Source: Cricetomys ansorgei (taxonomy: Eukaryota; Chordata; Mammalia; Rodentia; Nesomyidae). Taken from it: a stretch of 64,000 nt of DNA. Shown piece after piece: positions 50,501 through 59,150 of the stretch (the stretch's first letter is position 1; every line of letters starts with the position of its first letter). The notes below the pieces were generated by a model. The model had not been told where the DNA came from. It did not search any database and saw nothing but the letters and a program-made list of their open reading frames with translations. The translations under genes were made by a program, and so were the position numbers. Location: positions 496,001-560,000 of the forward strand of contig JAMJFZ010000690.1 of the NCBI GenBank assembly GCA_026225945.1. The letters run 5' to 3'.

Positions 50501-52160
50501 ACTGTACTTATGGCATTAAATAGTTTTCCTGGGGTATTACTGACCACTTTTAATCAGGTGATATCTTGGCCTCTCCTGAGGCCTTTAAGTGGATTATGTC
50601 ACAAAGAGGGATGTAACAAAGAGTGGGAGGAGGTAGGGGTCCAGGATGTCCAATGCTGAGGCTGGTACTGCCCTCCACACAAGTCACATCATGTGAATTA
50701 CTCTACCTACACCCTTTAAATCACCCCGGAACCATTCCCCTGCCAAATACATGTGGAAACACCAGCCCTTTCCACAAAAGCGATATTTTCAGTCTCCCCT
50801 AGTGTTCCTCAACTCCATTAGTGGCTCATGATGGGTAGAATGAGTGTTTTCGGGGGCTCCAGGGACCCCAGCAGTCTAGTGAGAAAGCCAAGCAGCAGCC
50901 CCAAAAGGTAGCTGGTAAAAGAAGGCCCCAAGATGCTAGGGAAAGTCAGATTTGTGCCCCAGCAGAAACACAGATGGCAGTGCAGTGCCATTTGGTACAG
51001 GTAGCCAAGTCTCAACTTGGTCTACCTGCTACCATGGTCATCTGAAGGACCATCTATGATGGAGCTCATGGCTACCTCTCTGGCTGGACTGCTGAGCACC
51101 TGGAGGAGGCAGAGTGAGGAGGATTGGGCCTGACAAGGGTACAGGTCCGAAATATAGCTGCCACCACACAGAGGGGTCCTCAAACTTCACAGCTGAGTGC
51201 CAAGGGCCAGTGCACATGCCTTAGCTCAGTATGTAGAAAGGGGTATGTGGGGATCTGAGCCCTCCACAGAGGCTGGTGGCGCCATAAATTGAGGCCACAC
51301 AGACTGTGGACTCTGCACACTGAGGAGCCCCTACAGCAAGCATATTTAGAATGGCATGTGTATAGTTTTAAAAGTACCCATAGTGATGCCCTCAGCCTTG
51401 TGATCAGCCCTACAAGAATACCAACCACACTGTCCTGCAAACCACCATGCCTGATAAGGAATAAGCTAATCAGTACCGTATTTTGGCTTGAAATCAGTTT
51501 CCTGGGGTATTACTGGTTTCTTTCAGTGAGGTGATATCTTGGCCTTTCCTGGGGCCTTTAAGTGGATTATGTCACAAAGAGGGATGCAACAAAGACTGGG
51601 AGGGGGTAGGGGTCCAGGATGTCCAATGCTGAAGCTGGTACTGCCATCCAAACACCTCACATCATGTAAATTCCCCTATGTACATACACCCTTTAAACCA
51701 CCCCGAAACCCTTCCCCTTCCACATACACATGGAAATACCAGCTCTTCCCCTTCCCATAAAGAGGCAATATTCAGGCTCTCCACTAGTCCTCCGCACCAT
51801 TGGGGGCCATGGTTGCCACAAGGGGTGCCCCAGGCTCTCCAGTGGGGCAGTGAGGGCACCAAGCAGCAGCCCCAAATGGCAGCTGGCAACAGGAGGATCC
51901 AGGCTGCTGGGAAAATAATCAGATTTTCTCCCACCAGAAACGCAGATGGCAGTGCAATGGTTTGCTCCAGAGGTCTTTGCAGTAAGGCAAAGACCTCTGG
52001 AGCAAACCCACTGAGGGAGGAGAGAGAGGGTTGGGGCCTAAACACACACTTCACATCATGCATTCTCCTACCCACACCCTTTAAACCATCCCCTGAACCC
52101 TTCCGCTGCCAAATTCACATGGCAACACCAGCCCTTTCTATCCCCACACCCTGCCCCCTG
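47511..52160. repeat. Tandem array of ~1-kb units between the genes
   Basis: Unit starts ('cacatcatgtgaattcccct'-like words) lie at about 47517, 48559, 49539, 50686, 51658 and 52051, giving steps of about 1042, 980, 1147, 972 and 393 bp. Each full unit then carries 'tggtttctggg', 'gatgctgggaaaagtcagat', 'ggaggaggcagag', 'gggctgag', 'cacactgaggagcccctac' and 'aagtggattatgtcaca' in the same order. The third unit has an internal duplication of about 100 bp (49580-49770). The last units are truncated. Units differ by many substitutions, so the array is not recent. Short frames recur in the same place in several units on both strands, but none is intact in all. The first unit carries tatataaaaagg (48079-48090) where others have tatgtagaaagg. 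Family not recognised. Confidence 0.85.
51959..52008. repeat. Perfect 22-bp inverted repeat (hairpin)
   Basis: The arms at 51959-51980 and 51987-52008 are exact reverse complements, separated by the six bases agtaag. The left arm begins ggtttgctccagag. It lies exactly where the fifth array unit stops following its sister units. Confidence 0.95.
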
Positions 52161-52350
52161 AAATTAAGCATCACGAGCAAGTCCATCTTCTGAGTTGGTG
52201 CCAAGAGTGCCGAACCTTCAGCATCAGTCTACCGCTGGACCTGTTACCAGGCTCCCCATCCTGTAGAAACCAGTATCTCTCTCACCACCTATCCACCCTT
52301 CCTCTCCCAGGAGCCCACCACAGATCCACAGGGAAACACATACTTTCAAC

Positions 52351-52356
52351 TTTATT
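52351..52356 (-). promoter_or_regulatory. Polyadenylation signal of gene 2
   Basis: AATAAA on the minus strand, in the context aacaataaagtt, 58 bases past the stop codon. It is homologous to the gene 1 signal. Confidence 0.85.
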
Positions 52357-52413
52357 GTTAAGTACCACAAGAGGGCTCTGTGGTAAGTGTCCATGCCTAT
52401 GACTGGACAGAAT

Positions 52414-52977
52414 TCAGCAGCAAGGACTTTGGTGAGTTGTCAGATCCTGGCTATGTGGAGGTTCGGAACAGGCCAGATCACTAGTAGAGGCTTTAGGGCT
52501 TGGTAAAAACCCTTCTTCGGGTTCCAGATCATTCTTCGTCAGCTCTTCTTTGAGCAGGTGGCAATGCTCAAGAGCAAACTTAATCTTCATCCTGTCTTTC
52601 AGGGTCTTCCCCGAGTTCCTCCGCCTCAGCCTCCTGTGGCATCTCCCGAGTGCTCTTGGATTAAAATTCTTGTGCACCTGCAAAGACAGCAGAGAGGTTA
52701 CAGGCTCATTGGTATGGAGAGGATGATAAGCATGTGAGCATGATATTATCGGGAAAAGATGTGGGTTGAGGAGGGAATTCATGCCAGGCCAGGGAATGAC
52801 AAGTCTTCAGGGAAGGGAATTACTCAAGAAACAAGAGAAGATACTTAGCTCTACTCCTCTCACCTTTCCACTAGTGGTGCTGGCTTGACAGGAACCCATG
52901 TTGTTCTTTGGTTGGTCGTCTGGGGTCGATGGGTCCAGATCTGTGCTTGGCTGCACCGACTCCACATCCACTTCCAT
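52414..52977 (-). CDS. Gene 2: two-exon small protein, paralogue of gene 1
   Basis: Exon 1 coding is 52977-52864 (38 codons), the intron is 52863-52678, and exon 2 is 52677-52414, ending in TGA; the product is again 125 residues. The donor is AAG|GTGAGAGG and the acceptor ctgtctttgCAG|G, in phase 0. The ATG is in a gtcATGG context, 74 bases after the promoter word ggccct, against 76 in gene 1. Residues 1-26 are acidic (seven Asp/Glu). Residues 39-71 are basic (13 Lys/Arg) with HRRLRRR at 52-58, which is nuclear-localisation-like. A Glu-rich stretch (about 72-95) and a Ser/Thr/Pro-rich tail follow. Cys residues are at 30, 51, 77, 108, 124 and 125, and the protein ends in Cys-Cys. There is no signal peptide or membrane segment. 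The charge order differs from gene 1. I do not recognise the family; nuclear or perinuclear spermatid function is an inference from the promoter and composition. Confidence 0.78.
52678..52863 (-). other. Intron of gene 2 (186 bp)
   Basis: GT-AG intron in phase 0, with a good polypyrimidine tract before the acceptor. It aligns along its length with the gene 1 intron. Confidence 0.8.
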
Positions 52978-53022
52978 GACGGAGTCTCCCAGAAGTCTGA
53001 CCAAAAGCTCTGAGCACCTTAC

Positions 53023-53028
53023 TTACAT
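53023..53028 (-). promoter_or_regulatory. Start-stop upstream ORF in gene 2 leader
   Basis: ATG directly followed by TAA in the 5' leader (ctatgtaagtaagg). A minimal start-stop uORF can stall scanning ribosomes. The same bases contain GTAAGT, a possible cryptic splice donor. Gene 1 lacks the ATG at the aligned position. Confidence 0.5.
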
Positions 53029-53044
53029 AGCCCCAAGAACAATG

Positions 53045-53130
53045 CAGGGCCACGCCCTTCAACCCTGATTGGTCGGCACAGCCTCACCAGCCAATATGAA
53101 CCTTTCAGACGTCACAAAGCACTGCCTCTG
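53045..53130 (-). promoter_or_regulatory. Promoter of gene 2 (CRE-like, two CCAAT, GC box)
   Basis: On the minus strand, in order: tgacgtct at 53114-53107 (7 of 8 bases of a CRE), ATTGG at 53095-53091, CCAAT at 53072-53068 and gggcgtggc at 53057-53049. There is no TATA box. CRE sites bound by CREM-tau are a known feature of post-meiotic germ-cell promoters; their use here is inferred. Confidence 0.7.
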
Positions 53131-53470
53131 ACATCTCTGGACACAGTGCCGAGGGGTGGTCTCCTGGAGAAACCAGGATGTACCTGAGAAATCTAAAAGT
53201 ACCAACTGAATACCTCGGGGGAGGGGAGCCACGGTGGTAAAGGAAAGAGAGTCTCTCCGGAAACAGCAGGCTCTTTGTGGGCCTCTCCAAGAGCTATTTC
53301 CCAAACCACCGTTCTTTCTTGTAGTCAAACCTAATTATAGTGGAAGATGTGGCAGAGAGCTCCCTTTTCCAAACCCTTCCCGATGTCTCCCCTACTTAGT
53401 GCACTGTTCTGGTTTGTCTTTCCCTTAGTCCTTAGCTATTATTTGGATGTTATACTGAAAATATTTCCAA
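53131..53470. other. Upstream flank of gene 2, duplicated at gene 1
   Basis: The matching words tacctcgggggaggggag (about 53211) and tgtctttcccttagtcctt (53415-53433) correspond to those upstream of gene 1. From polyadenylation signal to the latter word is about 1.07 kb here and 1.10 kb at gene 1. Confidence 0.6.
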
Positions 53471-53739
53471 AAGTCATTTTACCGTATTTAACACATAGTG
53501 GATAGGTTAACCACATACAAAACAAGCAGACAAAGACAAAACCAAGTACTTATGAATAAATACTCCCTTCCTGTTGAATTTCTCATTAAGGAAGACTGAT
53601 TTTTATTAGTACATGTTTTATTGTTTTAGAATTTCATGCAAGTATATGATATATTTTGATTAACTCTATCAATTCCTCCCATCCAATGCCTCCTGTGTTC
53701 AAGAAAAGTTTAAAAAAATATTTCTAGCAGTCCTTTGAC
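53471..53739. other. Spacer, AT-rich
   Basis: Contains ttttgattaactctatcaattcctcccatccaa-like L1 or flank sequence. No gene. Confidence 0.4.
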
Positions 53740-54800
53740 TTATGAAAGTGGTGGCTCTGCAGCCTGTGAAGTCTCCAGTTAGCGGAGTCCTTATTCCATG
53801 GAAACTGCAGTCTGTATGTCTTGTCTCTGGCCTCTGTAGAGAACCCTGGCCTCCTCCGAGGGCCTTATTCCCCATATGCTCCTCTCTACTTACTGAGGGA
53901 TCTGAGCTCAGTGATCCACAACCCAGGCTCTGAGGACACCTCTGTGTAGAGGGAGCTTTGCCTCCATCCCACCCCCTTGCGCCAAGTCCAACCCTCCTGG
54001 CCCTGCCTCCTCCAGATGCCCAGCAGTCAAGCTGCCTCAGCTGGCCATGGGCTCCTATTAATAAATGTCCATAGTTGATTTTTTAACAAGACTATTCATT
54101 AAATCATTGTTGGTATATTAACCATGAGCCATGACAAATCTCAGGGATCCAATACCCAAGCAGCTTAGGCAGAGACCTCACTCCAAGGCCTCCTCACACC
54201 CAGCTCTCTTCCTGATTCTCCTTCTCCTCTCCACCCCAGCCCTAGGTGCTTTTTTCATTCCAAATCCTCTCTGTCTCCACCCAGCCCTTCAATATACAGA
54301 TGAATGGAACCTAACCATCATCTGCGTTAATCTCCTGTTCATATGGAGATCTGGGTGACCACTCCGTTTAGCAGGTAGAAAGCAGATCCTCTACCTGCCA
54401 CAAGGCATCAGAAGACACCCTTCCCCTTTCAAAGCATACAGGAATATTATCTATAACTATAAAATATCCCATAACAGGCTTCTTCATAGTGGGTCCTATA
54501 GGTGGCCATGACAGCAGGTGGACCGAGGTGAGGACTGGACTGCTGGCTGCCTGCTACCAGCCCAGAATGGCACTTCACTGCCATCTGTGTTTCTGCTGGG
54601 GAGCAAATCTGACTTTTCCCAGCAGCCTGGCTCCTCCTTCTGCCAGTTGCCTTTCAGGGCTGCTACTTGGCTCTCTTGCTACCCAGCTCTGGACTCCAGG
54701 GCTCCAACCACCCTCTGTGACCACCATTAGCCCCAAATGGTATCAAGGACCACTGGGGAGCCAGCACATTTTCCCTTTGCAGGATTCTGGCTCTGTGAGG
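53740..54800. repeat. Inverted copy of the ~1-kb array unit
   Basis: The plus strand here matches the minus strand of the array. Matching words include ctgcctcctccagatgccca, gctgcctcagctggccatgg, ccatctgtgtttctgctggg and aaatctgacttttcccagca. It is split by an LTR at 54056-54476. Its presence means that array sequence flanks gene 2 on both sides in opposite orientations. Confidence 0.8.
54056..54476 (-). mobile_element. Class II solo LTR in the inverted unit, minus
   Basis: On the minus strand it starts tgttatgggatattttatag, like the LTR at 59471-60054, and shares 'ggagtgag', 'tctctgcc' and 'ccctgagatttg' with it. It is flanked by ggctcc (54050-54055) and ggcttc (54477-54482), a 6-bp target duplication with one change. 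The 3' end (tattaata on plus) aligns with the end of the 59 kb copy but has lost the canonical CA. The host sequence rejoins cleanly across it. Confidence 0.75.
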
Positions 54801-55023
54801 CTTGGGAGCTCTGGAACTTGAGATCCACCGCCCCCACCCCCACAGGGACTCCACTCCCAGTCATCTGCAGGGTCCCCCAACCTGACAGAGCAGCACAGGA
54901 TCAGCCCCAACTAGCATACATGGGCCTAAGCTGGGCCCCTCAACCCTCTCCAGACTAGCCAAATAAGGGCAAAAAATCCCACCAATCACAGGTCACTCTG
55001 GGATGCTCTGCCTCCTCAGGGAC

Positions 55024-55796
55024 AGTATATAATGAGCAGCCTTCTGCACTCTGCTCAGTAAGGGGCACAGCTTCTGCTGTTGCCTTCCTCCCAAGTGGAG
55101 GCAGCCACAAAGAGAAAAAGTAAGGAAAAGCAGCGAAGAGAAGGGCAAAAGAAGCACAGAAGTACACCTCAGCTCAGCCAGAATACCTCAGCTCAGCTGG
55201 GGATATTTCCCTTCTGAGCTACAACACTGAGGAAACTTTTCCCCTCAGAGTGAAGCTGACCTGAGCTGAATGGAGCAGATTTGTTGCATTGCAACACTCC
55301 AGCTCAACTGGAGAAGCCTTCCCTGCCTCAGAAGTGTGAGAGCTGAGTGGTTCCTAGCTTCCAGAATGTCAGGATATCTTCCCATTGGGGACACATTCCT
55401 CACCTCAGAGCTGTGAGAGCTGTGAGGTTCTTGGTTTTCCAAATCTCAGGGTACCCTTACCATTGAGGACATTTTCTCCCACCTCATAACTGTGTGGCCC
55501 CTGGGCTCCTGACTCCAGGGCACCTGCCTCTCAGAATTGTAAACACTTCTATTGGGGACACCTTCCCCACCCCAGAGCTGTGAGCTTCGATCTTCCTAAA
55601 TGTCTGGATACCTTCCCATTGGGGACATCTTTTCCACCTCAGAGTTGTATGATTCCTAGGCTCTCCCAACTTCCAGGGAGAGCTGTCAGAGCTGTGTGGT
55701 TCCTGGGCTCCGGAATGCCATGCAACTTTTCCATCTCTGTCTGAGTTGAATAAAAACCGTAACAACTAGGATCAACTGGAACCTCTTGTAGAACAA
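55024..55796 (+). mobile_element. LTR-like segment with internal 65-90 bp repeats
   Basis: A TATA-like agtatataatgag (55024-55036) and an aataaa (55749-55754) bracket a set of imperfect repeats built on 'cctcagagctgtgagagctg' and 'cccattggggacat' (anchors near 55384, 55461, 55551 and 55617). The arrangement resembles an LTR with a repeat-expanded R region, but I found no target duplication. It could also be a separate minisatellite. Confidence 0.4.
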
Positions 55797-56713
55797 CACT
55801 GTATGTTTACTTTCATTCAATAGTTGGACACTGGTCTCACTGTTCTTATTATTTTTTAAAGATTTTTTTCTTTTATTCATGTGTGTGTGTTTGTATATGT
55901 GCTCTTCCTGGCACACATTTCCTTCCCAATAATAGTTCTATTCTGATAGTTTTAAATCATATCTTTTTTCATATTTGTGTTTTTATGACTTATAGGCTAC
56001 TGCTTAATACATGTGATTGCCTGTAAAATAATTCATCCTGATACACACATTACCATCTGTTTTCTCCTGTTTATTACTTCTAAAGAAGTAACAAATCCTA
56101 TTAGAATGTACACACCAACTTTCTTTATTCTCTTCCTCTTTTCAGGGACACCTATGTTTGATAAAACAGGCCAGTGCCACAAATAATGAAGTTCTGAGCA
56201 TCAACTTCCATGTCCTCTTGAGAATTTCTACAGAGAAACATGCTCAGGAAAATAATGTCCAAAGCTTTGGTACAGTTGATTGTCTCCCTTTAGATTCTTA
56301 TGCTACAATATTTATAGCTTATATGGTTTAAACAACATACATTTATTTCTCACATAGTGGAGTCTAGAGATGTAATCAGTGTGCCAGTGTGGTCAATTTC
56401 TGGTGAACAAATTCTTCCTGATTATGTCTTTATGTGGTTTTCTTGGTTGGGATATTCAAAGACATAGAGTTTTTTTAATTATTTAAAAATTTCATATAGT
56501 ATATTTTGATCATATTCTTTCCCCTTCCACAACTCCTCTCAGATCATCCTCAGCTCCCTACCCACCCAACTTCATATTCTTTCTCTGGGGAGATTTTATC
56601 TGAGATAAAATGTGCTGGATCTGCCTCCTGTCAAGGAGGCTAGGTGTGTTAAAAGATAGACTAGCTTGTACTCTTTCTCCTTTCATTTTTCTTGATTTCA
56701 GCTAATCTGAGAT
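55797..56713. other. Intergenic, nothing firmly recognised
   Basis: AT-rich with a partial SINE tail-like piece (aagatttttttcttttattcatgtgtgtgtg, about 55858). No gene. Confidence 0.45.
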
Positions 56714-56896
56714 GGGAAACAAGATAGTTTAGCAGGTAAAGACTCTTGCCACCAAGCCAGAAGACTTGAAATCTATCCCTGGGCCACACATGGTAGAAGG
56801 AAAGAACAGACTCCCAAAAGTTGTCCTCTAACTATACATGTGCTATAGCATGCATGCACCCACATAAATATACACATGCTAAACAACAAAATTGTT
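56714..56896 (+). repeat. B3-type SINE, plus
   Basis: gggaaacaagatagtttagcaggtaaagac (head), ccaagccagaagacttgaaa, caaaagttgtcctctaacta and tgcatgcacccacataaata follow the B3 order. Confidence 0.8.
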
Positions 56897-57571
56897 GATA
56901 TTGGAAGTTATAAAGCCAAAATTTTAAAGAAAAACTTGCTAAATGTTCTTATTAAGAGTGAAGATGATAAAGAAGCAGACAAGAAACATGAAGACAGATG
57001 AATACAATTTACTCTTAGTAGACAGAGAGAGAATGGACAAAACCAAGGCAACTGATGAGATAAAAGGAAAGAACTAATTTCATATCATTAGTGTCTCAGA
57101 CGATGAGAGAAACCATGAAAACAATATTCAATGAAATAATAGATAAATTACAAGTGTGCAGAAAAACTGGAACCTAAGACTTAGGTGCCTGGGAGAAGTC
57201 TAAGGGGGATAACACAGAGAAAAATGTATAGTAATATATATCATTACTCATTTTGCAAATATAAAGAACTGATATCAAAAAAAGATACAATCAGTGGAGT
57301 AAATATTCTTTCAGAGGCCAGTCTGTCTGCCCAAGTACTGGTCATGGGCAGGGCCTAGGTGATAAGAGATGGCAAGAATATGATGTGGTTGTGTCAGATT
57401 TTGTGATTAACCAGAAATTTCTTTTTTAAGAAGTTCTAGGAATTCTGATGATGAATATTTTGAAAAGAGACCATGCTGAGCCCTGTTAAGAAAATTCTGG
57501 CTTTATTAAGAACCAATATTTTTTTTACCTCTTTCCAGAACAATGAAGCAATGGAAAAATTTAAAAAGGCC
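56897..57571. other. Intergenic, nothing recognised
   Basis: No features supported. Confidence 0.45.
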
Positions 57572-57716
57572 TTTGTTTTGTTTTGTGTTTCAAGACAGAG
57601 TTTCTGTGTTGTAACTCTGGCTGTCCCGGAACTCATGCTGTAGACCAGGCTAGCCTTGAACTCACAGAGATCCACCTGCCTCTGCCCTCTAAGTGCTGGG
57701 ACTGAAGTTCACCATA
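57572..57716 (-). repeat. B1 SINE, minus
   Basis: gtgtttcaagacagagtttc, tgtagaccaggctagccttg and ccacctgcctctgccctcta follow the reverse-complemented B1. A SINE-like piece in plus orientation (57740-57840, gtggcatacacttgtaaatg) lies beside it. Confidence 0.9.
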
Positions 57717-57863
57717 CTGCAAAAGGCCATGTTTTAAATGTGGTGGCATACACTTGTAAATGCAACACTCAGGATGTGGATTTATGGGGGATCATAGAGT
57801 TCAGCTTCAGCTACATGCCAATATTGAGGCCAGCTTGACCTTCAAAAATGGTTATTAAAAGCA

Positions 57864-58046
57864 GTTTTAAAGATTTATTTATTTATGAGTGCTCTATCTG
57901 CATGTATACTTGCATACCAGAGGAGGGCATCTGATCCTATTATAGATGGTTGTGAACCACCATGTGGTTGCTACAGAACTGAACTCAGGACCCCTGGAAG
58001 AAGATCAGTTAGTGCTCTTAACTGCTGAGCCATCTCTCCAGCAGCC
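57864..58046 (-). repeat. B2 SINE, minus
   Basis: Tail agatttatttatttatgagt, middle tgtgaaccaccatgtggttg and end taactgctgagccatctctcc mark a near full-length B2. Confidence 0.92.
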
Positions 58047-58324
58047 TCAAAAAGCAATTTTTAAATGGAGGTGTGTTTACATTTATAGGGGAATCTGTGA
58101 TTTTCATTCGTATTTATTAAAGACTTGTTCTAGAACTGTCCAACAGACCAACAAGTGAAATCAAAAGGAAGTGGAAATGAAGGGGAAATGGGCCAGAGAT
58201 CCAAAGAGGCTTACAACAAATACCGGTTCCCTCCCTGTGTGTTATTGGTCAGAGAGAGGCCCCAGAGGCACCCAAAATAATATAGGTTCTTATCATTGTT
58301 TTGGCTATTCATCATAACTATATG

Positions 58325-58725
58325 GCGTCTTAGTTTCTTTTCTATTGCTGTGATAAGACACCATAACCAAGGCAATTTACAGAAGAAAGTTTATTTGGGA
58401 ATTATGATTATAGAGGGTTAGAGTCCATAAGCACCATGTTGGGGAGCATGGTAGCAGGCAGGCAGGCAGTCAGACATAGTGCTTAAACAGTAGCTGAGAA
58501 TTTACATCTTGATCCACAAGCATGATTCAGTAGCGGTGGAAGCAGGAGACTGGGAATAATGGAAGTCTTTTGAAAGCTCAAATCCTTCCCCTAGTGATAC
58601 ACCAACTCCAACAAGGCCACACAGCTGAATCCTTCCCAAACAGTTCCACCAACTGAGGATGAAGTAAGTATTCAAATGTATGAATCTACTGGGGCTATTC
58701 TCATCCAAACCACCAGAGATGGTAA
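58325..58725 (-). mobile_element. MaLR-like LTR repeat, minus
   Basis: It starts ggcgtcttagtttcttttctattgctgtgataag, the reverse complement of the 3' end of the elements at 8415 and 37417, and finishes catccaaaccaccag, the reverse-complemented start. Confidence 0.7.
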
Positions 58726-59150
58726 CACCCAATTAATGAAGATACACTTTGGTTGATGGACACATGAAATTAATCTTGAATTGACTAGGAAACTCTCCCT
58801 GCTAGGTAGCTCTCGTAGTCCTCTAAGGTGCTATGCAGGCTGTTGGGGAAGAGAGGACATCAATTGTTTTATCCATAACTGGATTCTGCATGCTACAGTA
58901 CTGAACGTCCAGGCAAGATGTGCCGATTGGTTCAATAATAGGGGTAACCAACTGATCTCTTGATTGGACTTGAGGCCTGTTATGTGGGATGGGATTCATG
59001 ACAGGTACTACACTTGGTCAAACCCATGGGTAAGGAACATAGGCCCTGGGACAGAATCTTTTAATTTTTTTTAACAATTTTCAAATTGACTTCTAAGTAT
59101 TTATTTTATATCTATGAATTTTTTCTGATCTCAATCTTAAACAGAGAATC
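58726..59150. other. Intergenic, nothing recognised
   Basis: No features supported. Confidence 0.45.

Noticed and set aside
48028..50547. Recurrent minus-strand frames in the 1-kb array (for example 48028-48270 and 50188-50547) as a gene family
   Set aside because: Similar peptides recur because the units are homologous, but each copy has different stops and frameshifts and lacks an ATG or splice signals in common.
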